This document shows positions 27,750 to 36,256 of a stretch of 64,000 bases of DNA, one piece after another; within the stretch, counting starts at the first letter, position 1; every line of letters starts with the position of its first letter. The position numbers were made by a program, and so were the translations under genes. The stretch is from Pseudomonas sp. TH41 (GTDB taxonomy: Bacteria > Pseudomonadota > Gammaproteobacteria > Pseudomonadales > Pseudomonadaceae), in assembly GCF_016650695.1 (NCBI RefSeq), contig NZ_JAEKFH010000004.1:310001-374000 (forward strand), in the 5' to 3' direction. Under the pieces are notes generated by a model. That model was not told the DNA's origin. It saw only the letters and a list, made by a program, of their open reading frames with translations, and did not search any database.

Positions 27750-28370
27750 TCAAGGCTCCAACCCAATCCCCCGCAAAATCACACTCGTCACCGTCTGCAC
27801 CGCCCGCTCAAACTGCATGTCTGACAACGGCTGATGATCATTCAGAATATTCACCTGATGATCAAAGTCGGCGTAATGCTGGGTTGACGCCCAGATCATG
27901 TACAGCAGGCTCGAAGGTTCCACCGGCAGGATGCGTTTGTCGTCCACCCACTGGCGAATTTTCGCTTCTTTCATCTTGGCCCAGTCGTACAGGCTCGCGT
28001 CGAGTTTCTCGCCGAGGGTCGGCGCACCGTGAATGATCTCGTTGGCCCAGACTTTCGAGCCATAAGGCCGGCTGCGGGAATGGTTCATCTTGGCGCGGAT
28101 GTAGCTGCTGAGCACCACGCGCGGGTCGTCGAACATCTCGAAGCACAGAGCATCCTGCTTCCACACCTCCAGCAGGTCGAACAGCACCGCGCTGTACAAC
28201 TCACTCTTGGTGCTGAAGTAGTAATGCAGATTGGAGCGCGGCAGTTGCACTTCGGCGGCGATGTCCGCCATGGCGGTGCTGCCGAAGCCTTTTTCGGCGA
28301 AAACCTTCTCGGCCCCCAGCAGAATTTTCTCGACGTTACTGCGACGAATCTCGATCTTGTGATTGCCCAT
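27750..28370 (-). CDS. TetR-family regulator, RutR-like
   Basis: A 206-residue protein with a TetR helix-turn-helix (about 12-60; AEKVFAEKGFGSTAMADIAA, LHYYFSTKSELY). The C-terminal domain resembles RutR/YcdC, the uracil-sensing repressor of E. coli (WASTQHYADF, conserved in these regulators). Sitting convergent to preA, it is the likely pyrimidine-responsive regulator of the hydA-preTA and NCS1 arms. Confidence 0.85.
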   Translation of the reverse strand: MGNHKIEIRRSNVEKILLGAEKVFAEKGFGSTAMADIAAEVQLPRSNLHYYFSTKSELYSAVLFDLLEVWKQDALCFEMFDDPRVVLSSYIRAKMNHSRSRPYGSKVWANEIIHGAPTLGEKLDASLYDWAKMKEAKIRQWVDDKRILPVEPSSLLYMIWASTQHYADFDHQVNILNDHQPLSDMQFERAVQTVTSVILRGIGLEP

Positions 28371-28509
28371 GAGGGCTCCCTGACAACAGCATGGGTCAAG
28401 ACTAACATCCGCTCTACATCGCGGCGACAGGGGAAAACGAAACTTCGTACACCCCGCCTCGCACAGGTAAACTGACCCCCCTTCGACTCCGCCTCAGAGG
28501 TATTCCACG

Positions 28510-28875
28510 ATGCAGTTCAAAAGAACCCTGACCGCTGCCGCCCTGCTGGGCTCGCTTCTCGCCGCATCGTCGGTGTTTGCCCATGCCCATCTGAAAAAGC
28601 AGACGCCGGCCGCCGACAGCACCGTGAGCTCGCCGTCGGAGCTGCGCCTGGTGTTTTCCGAAGGCGTTGAATCAACCTTCAGCAAAGTCACGATCAGCAA
28701 GGACGGTGCCGATGTACCGGTGAAAAGCCTGACCACCGAAGGCAGCGACAAGAAAACCCTGATCGTCACCCCAGCCGCCCCTTTGGCAGCAGGTGCCTAC
28801 AAAGTCGAATGGCACGCCGTATCGGTCGACACCCACAAAAGCGAAGGCGCCTACAGCTTCAAGGTTGGCCAATAA
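28510..28875 (+). CDS. copC: Copper resistance protein CopC
   Basis: A 121-residue periplasmic protein. After the signal peptide (ending FA) the mature protein begins with His (HAHLKK), the N-terminal Cu(II) ligand. The second site residues lie in WHAVSVDTHKSEG. The Met-rich Cu(I) site of some CopC proteins is absent, placing it in the Cu(II)-only group. It is followed at once by copD. Confidence 0.92.
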   Translation: MQFKRTLTAAALLGSLLAASSVFAHAHLKKQTPAADSTVSSPSELRLVFSEGVESTFSKVTISKDGADVPVKSLTTEGSDKKTLIVTPAAPLAAGAYKVEWHAVSVDTHKSEGAYSFKVGQ

Positions 28876-28878
28876 TTC

Positions 28879-29736
28879 ATGACAAGTGCGATGGTGCTGT
28901 GCCGCTTCCTGCATTTCACCGTGGTGCTGATGCTGTTCGGGGCCTGCCTGTTCAGGCCTCTGCTGCTGGGCCGTGAGGCGGTGCTTGATCAACCGCTGGC
29001 CCGTGTCACCCGATGGCTCGCCTCGGTGGCGTTGGTCAGCGGCGTCTGTTGGTTGCTGCTGATCACCGCCAGCATGGCGGGAACCTGGAGCGCAGCATTC
29101 GAGCCGTCGACTCTGGGTCTGGTGCTGGATAAAACGTTTTTCGGTCAGGTTTGGCGCTGGCACCTGCTGATCAATGCGTTATTGGTGGTGCTGGTGCTGA
29201 CGCCATTGCGTTCGAACTTCCCGCTACGCATCGGCCTCACCAGCCTTTTGTTGGCGACCCTTGCCCCTGTCGGCCACGGGGCGATGCTTGATGGTCTCAG
29301 CGGCCAATTGCTGATCCTCAATCAAATCATTCACTTGATCTGCGTCGGCGCCTGGCTTGGCGGGCTGATGCTGTTGGTGATGATCCTGCGTCAACCTGCC
29401 GGCCATGCCGTCGGCGACATCCTGCGGCGATTCAGCGGTGTCGGGTTCGCCTTGGTCGCCGGGTTGGTCGTGACCGGCCTGATCAATGTGCGGGTGCTCA
29501 CCGGGGCTTTTTGGCCGACGCCATTGCTGGCCGGGTTCGCGTTGATTCTGCTGATCAAGGTGTCACTGGTCGGCGTGATGCTGGGCTTGGCGCTGTTCAA
29601 TCGACTGCGGATCAAAGACTGCGAACAACGCCTGACGAACTTGCGCGCCAGCGTGGTGCTGGAGTGGTTTCTGGGGATGGGCGCTGTGGCAGCGGTTTCG
29701 TTGCTGGGGACCATGCCACCCATGATTGCAGGCTGA
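28879..29736 (+). CDS. copD: Copper homeostasis inner-membrane protein CopD
   Basis: A 285-residue protein with about eight membrane segments and the CopD domain in its C-terminal half (ICVGAWLGGLMLLV; RRFSGVGFALV). It starts 3 bp after copC, so the two are one transcript. Together they are thought to import copper delivered by CopC across the inner membrane. No copA/copB genes are present. Confidence 0.92.
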   Translation: MTSAMVLCRFLHFTVVLMLFGACLFRPLLLGREAVLDQPLARVTRWLASVALVSGVCWLLLITASMAGTWSAAFEPSTLGLVLDKTFFGQVWRWHLLINALLVVLVLTPLRSNFPLRIGLTSLLLATLAPVGHGAMLDGLSGQLLILNQIIHLICVGAWLGGLMLLVMILRQPAGHAVGDILRRFSGVGFALVAGLVVTGLINVRVLTGAFWPTPLLAGFALILLIKVSLVGVMLGLALFNRLRIKDCEQRLTNLRASVVLEWFLGMGAVAAVSLLGTMPPMIAG

Positions 29737-29749
29737 ACGTAAAACCCGT

Positions 29750-29847
29750 GTAGGAGCGAGCTTGCTCGCGATGGACGTTAACGATAACGCGTGCTTTCTG
29801 AATAAACGCGTGGCTCTTGAGTCCATCGCGAGCAAGCTCGCTCCTAC
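29750..29847. repeat. REP pair, class A
   Basis: Inverted copies of GTAGGAGCGAGCTTGCTCGC immediately after the copD stop, with inner GGACGTTAACG-type sequence that also pairs. Its inner loop closely matches that of the copy at 31282-31379 in inverted orientation. Confidence 0.85.
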
Positions 29848-29911
29848 AGGAGTCATCGTACAACTTCTGATTGACAACCCCTGAAAGCCTCGCAAATAAT
29901 CGCCCCCTAAG

Positions 29912-29939
29912 TTGTACGACGACGTATGACAAATATAAA
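29912..29939 (+). promoter_or_regulatory. Candidate promoter/operator of the OprD-type porin
   Basis: TTGTAC (29912) and TATAAA (29934) are 16 bp apart and could be -35/-10 boxes. They overlap the imperfect inverted sequence TTGTACGACGACGTATGAC ending at 29930. A related GTCGTACGAC palindrome precedes udh, suggesting one regulator for both, perhaps of the GntR/FadR type. Confidence 0.4.
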
Positions 29940-29966
29940 AACAAAAAGTAACAAGGGAGCGTCACC

Positions 29967-31259
29967 GTGAGCAAGCTCGTCCGCCATTCCGTTTGCACCC
30001 CTCGCCCGACCTTCGCACGTCGCCATACCCTGAGCCTGATCGGTTGCAGCGGCCTGGTGCTCGCCCTGCCGATGACCAGTCATGCCGAAGGGTTCACCGA
30101 TGATGCGAAAGCGACGTTGAACCTGCGTAATGCCTACTTCAACCGCAACTTCACCAACCCGGCGTACCCACAGGGCAAGGCCGAAGAGTGGACTCAAAAC
30201 TTCATTCTCGATGCCAAGTCCGGCTTCACCCAGGGCTTCGTCGGTTTCGGCGTCGATGTGCTGGGGCTGTTCTCGCAGAAACTCGACGGCGGTAAAGGCA
30301 CGGGTGGTACACAGTTGTTGCCGATCGACAGCGACGGCCGTCCCGCCGATAACTTCGGCCGGCTCGGTGTGGCGCTGAAAGGCAAAATCTCGAAAACCGA
30401 AGTCAAGGTCGGCGAATGGATGCCGGTGCTGCCGATCCTGCGCTCGGATGACGGTCGCTCCCTGCCGCAAACCTTCCGTGGCGGTCAGGTGACGTCCACC
30501 GAGATCAGCGGCCTGACGCTCTACGGCGGCCAGTTCCAGCAGAACAGCCCACGCAATGATGCAAGCATGGAAGACATGTCCATGAACGGCAAAGCGACGT
30601 TCACCTCGGACCGTTTCAACTTCGGCGGTGGCGAGTACACCTTCAATGACAAGCACACCCAGGTCGGCGTCTGGTACTCGGAGCTCAGCGACATTTACCA
30701 GCAGCAGTATTACAACCTCAACCACAGCCAACCGCTCGGCGACTGGACGTTAGGGGCCAACCTCGGCTTCTTCAATGGCAAGGAAAACGGCAGCGCGCTG
30801 GCCGGCGACCTCGACAACAAAACCACCTTCGCCATGCTCTCGGCCAAATACGGCGGCAGCACCTTCTATGTCGGCCTGCAAAAACTCACCGGCGACAGTG
30901 TCTGGATGCGCGTCAACGGCACCAGCGGCGGCACCCTGGCCAACGACAGCTACAACAGCAGTTATGACAATGCCCGGGAGAAATCCTGGCAGCTGCGCCA
31001 CGACTACAACTTCGTCGCGCTCGGCATTCCCGGTCTGACGATGATGAACCGCTACATCAGCGGCGATAACGTGCACACCGGGGCGATCACCGATGGCAAG
31101 GAATGGGGCCGCGAATCGGAACTGGCTTACACCGTGCAGAGCGGCGCGCTGAAAAACCTCAACGTCAAATGGCGCAACTCGAGTATCCGCAAAGACTTCA
31201 GCAGCAACGAGTTCGACGAAAACCGCGTCTTCATCAGCTACCCGATTTCGTTGCTGTAA
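29967..31259 (+). CDS. OprD-family outer-membrane porin
   Basis: GTG 29967 with AAGGGAG 7 nt upstream gives a 430-residue protein with a signal peptide (cleavage after SHA, near residue 42). The beta-barrel domain is OprD-like, with alternating hydrophobic strands (GFTDDAKATLNLRNAYFNRN; GGEYTF). Gene order porin-udh-lactonase-epimerase indicates uptake of galacturonate/glucuronate or the aldarates; OprD-family porins generally pass carboxylates. Confidence 0.9.
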   Translation: MSKLVRHSVCTPRPTFARRHTLSLIGCSGLVLALPMTSHAEGFTDDAKATLNLRNAYFNRNFTNPAYPQGKAEEWTQNFILDAKSGFTQGFVGFGVDVLGLFSQKLDGGKGTGGTQLLPIDSDGRPADNFGRLGVALKGKISKTEVKVGEWMPVLPILRSDDGRSLPQTFRGGQVTSTEISGLTLYGGQFQQNSPRNDASMEDMSMNGKATFTSDRFNFGGGEYTFNDKHTQVGVWYSELSDIYQQQYYNLNHSQPLGDWTLGANLGFFNGKENGSALAGDLDNKTTFAMLSAKYGGSTFYVGLQKLTGDSVWMRVNGTSGGTLANDSYNSSYDNAREKSWQLRHDYNFVALGIPGLTMMNRYISGDNVHTGAITDGKEWGRESELAYTVQSGALKNLNVKWRNSSIRKDFSSNEFDENRVFISYPISLL

Positions 31260-31281
31260 GACGGGCTGACACGGCCCCCCT

Positions 31282-31379
31282 GTAGGAGCGAGCTTGCTCG
31301 CGATGGACTTAAGAGCCGCGCATTTATTCAGAAAACACGCGTTATCGTTAACGTCCATCGCGAGCAAGCTCGCTCCTAC
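31282..31379. repeat. REP pair, class A
   Basis: Inverted copies of GTAGGAGCGAGCTTGCTCGC between the porin and udh. If the porin and udh are co-transcribed this hairpin lies within the transcript. Confidence 0.85.
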
Positions 31380-31460
31380 AAGGGAGAGGGATAACCCTCC
31401 GTCATTTTCAGCCAAAGTCGCGTTGACAAGACCCGGAACGCCTAACGATACTCCAACTCA

Positions 31461-31470
31461 GTCGTACGAC
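31461..31470. promoter_or_regulatory. Candidate operator upstream of udh
   Basis: The perfect palindrome GTCGTACGAC lies 47 bp before the udh start and about 30 bp after a TTGACA box (31423). It shares the GTACGAC core with the site before the porin gene. Confidence 0.45.
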
Positions 31471-31516
31471 AACCTACAACAAATCCAACAACAATAACTG
31501 CGCGCCCAGGACTTCC

Positions 31517-32335
31517 ATGACCTCCACTTCTAACGCCCCTTTCAATCGCCTGCTGCTGACCGGCGCCGCCGGTGGCCTCGGTAAAGTGCTGCGCGAAAGC
31601 CTGCGCCCTTACGCCAATGTGATTCGCCTGTCGGACATCGCCGACGTCGCGCCGGCCATCGATGACCGTGAAGAAGTGGTGCGCTGCGACCTTTCCGACA
31701 AGCAAGCCGTGGATCAACTGGTCGAAGGCGTGGACGCGATCCTGCACTTCGGTGGTGTGTCGGTGGAGCGTTCCTTCGAAGAGATTCTCGGCGCCAACAT
31801 CTGCGGCGTCTTCCACATCTATGAAGCCGCACGCCGTCATGGCGTGAAGCGCGTCGTTTTCGCCAGCTCCAATCACGTGATCGGTTTCTATAAGCAAGAC
31901 GAAGTGATCGATGCCCACTCCCCGCGCCGTCCGGACAGCTATTACGGTTTGTCCAAATCCTACGGCGAAGACATGGCCACGTTCTACTTCGATCGCTATG
32001 GCATCGAGACCGTCAGCATCCGCATCGGCTCAGCGTTCCCGGAACCGCAAAATCGCCGGATGATGAGCACCTGGCTGAGTTTCGGTGACCTGACTCGATT
32101 GATTGAACGTGCGCTGTATGCTCCAGGCGTCGGCCACACCGTGGTGTACGGCATGTCCGATAACAACAACGTCTGGTGGGACAATCATCTGGCAACCCGC
32201 CTCGGTTATGCGCCACAGGATAGCTCCGACGTGTTTCGTGAAAAGGTCGAAGCGCTGCCACTGCCGTCTGCCGATGATCCGATCCGGGTCTACCAGGGTG
32301 GGGCTTTTTGCGTGGCCGGCCCGTTCGGCGACTGA
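31517..32335 (+). CDS. udh: Uronate dehydrogenase
   Basis: A 272-residue short-chain-type NAD enzyme. The Rossmann motif GAAGGLG is at residues 16-22 and the catalytic Tyr143-xxx-Lys147. Length and sequence closely follow the characterised Pseudomonas Udh (HSPRRPDSYYGLSKSYGED; NRRMMSTWLSF). It oxidises galacturonate and glucuronate to their 1,5-aldarolactones with NAD+. The lactonase gene follows 40 bp downstream. Confidence 0.95.
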   Translation: MTSTSNAPFNRLLLTGAAGGLGKVLRESLRPYANVIRLSDIADVAPAIDDREEVVRCDLSDKQAVDQLVEGVDAILHFGGVSVERSFEEILGANICGVFHIYEAARRHGVKRVVFASSNHVIGFYKQDEVIDAHSPRRPDSYYGLSKSYGEDMATFYFDRYGIETVSIRIGSAFPEPQNRRMMSTWLSFGDLTRLIERALYAPGVGHTVVYGMSDNNNVWWDNHLATRLGYAPQDSSDVFREKVEALPLPSADDPIRVYQGGAFCVAGPFGD

Positions 32336-32375
32336 ACCAACATCCCAGCGATAAAAACCAGGGGACACTGTTGCC

Positions 32376-33263
32376 ATGCAAGCCGAATTGATTGTCGATG
32401 CCCGTAACGCGGTCGGTGAATGCCCGGTCTGGGTGCCCGAGGAAAACGCCCTGTACTGGGTTGACATTCCTGCCGGAGGGTTACAGCGCTGGCGTGCCGA
32501 AACCGGCCATGTCGACACCTGGACGGCCCCGGAAATGCTCGCCTGCATTACCCGCAGCAGCGCAGGTGGCTGGATGGCCGGGATGGAAAGCGGCTTCTTT
32601 CATCTGCGTCCGCATGATGACGGCAGCCTCGACAGCGACCTGCAGGCCCACGTCGAACACGCCCGCACCGACATGCGCCTGAACGATGGCCGCTGCGATC
32701 GTCAGGGGCGTTTTTGGGCCGGCAGCATGGTGCTGAACATGAACGCTAACGTCGCCAACGGCAGGCTTTATCGCTACAGCGCCGGCCAGCGCGGACCGCT
32801 CGATGCGCAACTGGACGGGTTCATGGTGCCCAATGGCCTGGGCTTCAGTCCGGACGGAAAAACGATGTACCTGTCGGACTCTCATCCCTTGAGCCAACAG
32901 ATCTGGGCCTTCGATTACGACATCGACAGCGGCACACCGTCGAACCGTCGGGTGTTTGTCGACATGAATCACTTCAGCGGACGCCCCGACGGCGCCGCCG
33001 TCGATGCCGACGGTTGCTACTGGATCTGTGCCAACGATGCCGGGCTGATTCACCGTTTTACCCCCGACGGTCGACTGGACCGTTCCCTGACCGTGCCCGT
33101 CAAAAAACCGAGCATGTGTGCCTTTGGTGGCGGTCGACTGGACACGCTGTTCGTGACCTCGATCCGTCCCGGCGACGATCATGACGAACAATCACTGGCC
33201 GGTGGCGTGTTCGCCCTTGATCCCGGCGTCAAGGGTTTGCCTGAACCTCAGTTCAAAGAATAA
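32376..33263 (+). CDS. uxuL: SMP-30/gluconolactonase-family aldarolactonase
   Basis: A 295-residue six-bladed beta-propeller of the SMP-30 family. The metal Glu is in GECPVW near residue 13, NDG near 100 and the Asp in LSDSHP near 175. In P. syringae and P. putida the gene after udh encodes UxuL, which hydrolyses galactaro-/glucaro-1,5-lactone to the aldarate. The position here matches that gene, so the symbol is by context and similarity. Confidence 0.82.
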   Translation: MQAELIVDARNAVGECPVWVPEENALYWVDIPAGGLQRWRAETGHVDTWTAPEMLACITRSSAGGWMAGMESGFFHLRPHDDGSLDSDLQAHVEHARTDMRLNDGRCDRQGRFWAGSMVLNMNANVANGRLYRYSAGQRGPLDAQLDGFMVPNGLGFSPDGKTMYLSDSHPLSQQIWAFDYDIDSGTPSNRRVFVDMNHFSGRPDGAAVDADGCYWICANDAGLIHRFTPDGRLDRSLTVPVKKPSMCAFGGGRLDTLFVTSIRPGDDHDEQSLAGGVFALDPGVKGLPEPQFKE

Positions 33264-33282
33264 AAGACACCAAGGTTCCCAT

Positions 33283-33399
33283 GTAGCAGCTGCCGAGCAC
33301 CGCGAGGCTGCGTCTGCAGTCTGCCTGAGGGAACTCGGTTGCGGGGTTTGCGACGGCTGCGCCGCCGAACGCTGCCTCGCGGTGCTCGACAGCTGCTAC
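33283..33399. repeat. REP element, class C (first copy)
   Basis: A 117-bp imperfect palindrome. Outer arms are GTAGCAGCTGCCGAGCACC and GGTGCTCGACAGCTGCTAC, inner arms GCGAGGC / GCCTCGC, with a 50-60 bp centre containing GACGGCTGCGCCGCCGAAC. Similar elements lie at 33505, 57446 and six-fold around 60991-61940 (five copies there). Confidence 0.9.
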
Positions 33400-33718
33400 A
33401 AGGATCAGCGGTGTTCTCACATCAGAGCTCAATTGAAATGACGCCAACACTCCTCGAACTCGAAGACGACTTCACCCTCCTCACTCTCGCCCCCGAGGGC
33501 CCAGGTAGCAGCTGCCGAGCACCGCGAGGCTGCGTCTGCAATCTGCCTGAAGGAACTCGGCTGCGGGGGTTGCGACGGCTGTGCCGCCGAACGCTGCCTC
33601 GCGGTGCTCGACAGCTGCTACGAGGATCAGCGGTGTTCTCACATCAGAGCTCAATTGACATGACGCCAACACTCCTCGAACTCGAAGACGACTTCACCCT
33701 CCTCACTCTCGCCCCCGA
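33283..33718 (+). repeat. Tandem duplication of class C REP plus the galM 5' end
   Basis: Copy 1 is 33283-33496 and copy 2 is 33505-33718, offset 222 bp. Each holds the REP, the ATCAGCGGTGTTCTCACATC spacer and the first 19 or so codons of galM. Eight bases (GGGCCCAG) fill the junction. Differences are few and mostly in the REP. Because 222 is a multiple of three the two ATGs are in frame, with an open reading between them. Confidence 0.92.
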
Positions 33719-34544
33719 CACCGGCGCGAGCATCGTCAACTGGACCGTTCGCAACACGGGCCAGCCGCTGTTGCGCCACAGCGACGCCCACGCCCTGAAC
33801 ACCGGGCTGCCCGGGAAACTCGCGTGCTATCCCTTGGCGCCCTGGTCAAACCGGATTGCCGAAGGTGGTTTCGACTGCCCCGATGGCTGGCTGGCACTGA
33901 CACCCAACAGCCTCACCGATCCCCTGCCGATTCATGGCAGCGCCTGGCAACAGCCGTGGCAGGTGATTTCCCGGGCACGCAATGAAGTCGTCCTGCAACT
34001 CGACAGCACCACACCCTTCGCCTACCGCGCCCGCCAACGTTTCCATCTGAGCGAAGGCAAGCTGAGCATCGATTTGCACGTTACCCACCTGGACGAACGG
34101 GCTGCCTGGCATGGGCTGGGGTTGCATCCTTACTTTCCGCGCACCGCCCGTACGCAGTTGCAGGCGCCGGCTCGACACGTCTGGTTATGCGATGCCGCAA
34201 AACTTCCGACACACCTCAGTTCGTTACCCGCCGAGTGGGATTTCCAGCCATTGAAGGGATTGCCCGACACGCTGGTCGACAACGGTTTCTGCGAATGGGA
34301 CGGCCATTGCCTGATCCAGCAACCCGACCTCGGTTATGAACTGGACTGTCAGGTCACCGGTTGCGACTACTACCTGCTGTATTGCCCGGTGGACCTGGCC
34401 TTTTTCTGTATCGAACCGGTGAGTCATCCGGTCAATGCGCACCATCTACCGGGTCGACCGGGGTTACGGTTACTGGACCAGGGGCAATCCGCCGAGTTGG
34501 GTTTCAGCCTGCACTATCGCGCACTTGACTACGCCAGCATCTGA
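33660..34544 (+). CDS. Aldose 1-epimerase family protein
   Basis: From ATG 33660 the 294-residue protein has the galactose-mutarotase fold. CYPLAPWSNRI and PIHGSAWQQPW hold the family's Asn/Arg and catalytic His, LGLHPYFPR another conserved His, and EPVSHPVNAHH the C-terminal segment with the catalytic Glu. An in-frame ATG at 33438, a duplicated copy of this start, would add 74 residues, mostly translated REP. The downstream start is preferred because it alone gives a family-like N-terminus. The 3' end overlaps the convergent kinase gene by 16 bp. It probably interconverts uronic-acid or sugar anomers for udh. Confidence 0.85.
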   Translation: MTPTLLELEDDFTLLTLAPDTGASIVNWTVRNTGQPLLRHSDAHALNTGLPGKLACYPLAPWSNRIAEGGFDCPDGWLALTPNSLTDPLPIHGSAWQQPWQVISRARNEVVLQLDSTTPFAYRARQRFHLSEGKLSIDLHVTHLDERAAWHGLGLHPYFPRTARTQLQAPARHVWLCDAAKLPTHLSSLPAEWDFQPLKGLPDTLVDNGFCEWDGHCLIQQPDLGYELDCQVTGCDYYLLYCPVDLAFFCIEPVSHPVNAHHLPGRPGLRLLDQGQSAELGFSLHYRALDYASI

Positions 34545-36256
34545 CTCAGTACCGCACGCAACTTGCCGGGTTTCACCGGTTTGTTCAGCAGCGGTGCTTC
34601 GAGCCGTTGCAACGACCGCCGACACTGATCAGTGCGGTCGGCGGTGATGATGACCGCTGGAATCGTCTGGTTGAAATGCTCGCGTAAATGCCTGACCACC
34701 TCACAGCCCACCACCCCGTGGTCGAGGTGATAGTCCGCCAGAATCAGTTCCGGTGCCTGGCCCTGTAACGCGGCCAGCGCTGAGACCTCATCGGTGGCGG
34801 TGACCACTTCGCAGCCCCACTGCCCGAGCAACGCGCGCATGCTTTCGAGGATGCTCACCTCGTTGTCCAGCACCAGCAAACGCCGGCCTGGCAATGGGTT
34901 GCCCATCCCGGGCTGCGGTGTTGCCAGACTGATGGGCAGCGGTATCTCATGGGATATCGGCACGTCGATGCTGAACATCGAACCGCGCCCCGGCAGCGAA
35001 TGAACCTGAATCCGGTAGTCGAGAATTTTCGCGATCCGTTCAACGATCGCCAGCCCCAGCCCCACGCCTTTGCGGTCGGCGGCGCGTCCGACGTCCAGTT
35101 GGTTGAACTCGAGAAAAATCGAGTCGAGCCGATCGGCCGCAATTCCGCGCCCGGTGTCCCAGACCTCGATTCGCAACACGTCGTCCCTGCGTCTGGCCCC
35201 CAGCAGAATGCTGCCCTGATCGGTGTAGCGGCAGGCGTTACTGAGGAAGTTGCGCAGGATGCGGGTCATCAAACGCAAGTCGGTATGAACGGCGTAGTCG
35301 CCGATGCGCGACCGCAGGTTCAACCCGGCCGCTTGCGCCACTGACTGGAACTCCGAAACCAACGGCCCGAGCAATTCGTCGAGCCGGTACAGGGCGATGT
35401 CTGGTTTCACCGCCGCCTGATCGAGCCGGGAAATGTCCAGCAGATCCGTGAGCAAATCTTCCGCCCCTTCCAGGGCCTGGTGCGTGCGCTCCACCAGCAC
35501 CTGCTCGACGTCGGGCAGCGCGCGCTCGCGCAAGGTCGAGATCAGCAACCGCGCGGCATTGAGCGGTTGCAGCAGGTCGTGGCTGGCGGCCGCGAGGTAT
35601 TTGTCTTTGCTGCGGTTGGCGGCCTGGGCGGCGTCACGGGCATCGCGCAGCGCCTGCTCGATCTGCTCTCGCTGGGTGATCTGCTGTTGCAGGTTGCGGT
35701 TGGCTTCCAGCAACTCGTCGGTACGCGCAGTGACCCGTTGTTCCAACTCGTCATTGAGTTGTTGCAGGCGTTGCTGGGCCAGTTTTCGTTCGGTGATGTC
35801 GGCAACGAAGCCCTCCACCAGACCTTCCTGATCGGGTTTAAGCAGCAGGTTCATCAGCACGTCGAGGCTGCTGCCATCCTTGCGGCGCAACTGGGTTTCA
35901 TAGCCGTGCAGACTGCGTTGGGTTTTCAGGATTTCGCCAATGTTTTCCAGTTCTTTGGCACCGCCGACAAACAGGTTGCTCGCCAGGTCGGCCAGGGAGA
36001 ACAGCACCTCTTGCGGATCCTGATAGCCGAGCATCCGCGCCAACGCCGGGTTGGCGGCGCGCATGCCTTCGAGCAGGCTGGCCTGGAAGATCCCGTGCAC
36101 CGCATTTTCGAACAGCCATTTGTAGCGATTGCGCTCGGCTTCCAGTTCGTCAAGGCGCGCGGCCAGTTCCGGGTAATGGCTCTTGCGCGCCGAGTGGCTG
36201 CCTAACCCCAGTAACCCGGCCAGCGCCCGTTGCTGTTCGTCAGAGGGCTTCGCCAT
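34529..36256 (-). CDS. Hybrid sensor histidine kinase (PAS-HisKA-HATPase-REC), ErcS-like
   Basis: ATG 36256 is chosen because GAGG lies 6 nt upstream; it overlaps the end of ercA by 17 bp, so the two are coupled. The 575-residue protein has a PAS domain (about 45-160), a coiled coil (160-210), HisKA with His226 (ASHDLLQPLNAARL), an ATPase domain (DTGRGI about 367-372, GVGLGLAIVE about 397-406) and a receiver with Asp508 (LILADYHLD). No membrane segment, so cytoplasmic. Adjacent to ercA and pqq genes, it matches the kinases that control PQQ-dependent ethanol oxidation in P. aeruginosa. Confidence 0.88.
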   Translation of the reverse strand: MAKPSDEQQRALAGLLGLGSHSARKSHYPELAARLDELEAERNRYKWLFENAVHGIFQASLLEGMRAANPALARMLGYQDPQEVLFSLADLASNLFVGGAKELENIGEILKTQRSLHGYETQLRRKDGSSLDVLMNLLLKPDQEGLVEGFVADITERKLAQQRLQQLNDELEQRVTARTDELLEANRNLQQQITQREQIEQALRDARDAAQAANRSKDKYLAAASHDLLQPLNAARLLISTLRERALPDVEQVLVERTHQALEGAEDLLTDLLDISRLDQAAVKPDIALYRLDELLGPLVSEFQSVAQAAGLNLRSRIGDYAVHTDLRLMTRILRNFLSNACRYTDQGSILLGARRRDDVLRIEVWDTGRGIAADRLDSIFLEFNQLDVGRAADRKGVGLGLAIVERIAKILDYRIQVHSLPGRGSMFSIDVPISHEIPLPISLATPQPGMGNPLPGRRLLVLDNEVSILESMRALLGQWGCEVVTATDEVSALAALQGQAPELILADYHLDHGVVGCEVVRHLREHFNQTIPAVIITADRTDQCRRSLQRLEAPLLNKPVKPGKLRAVLSQMLA

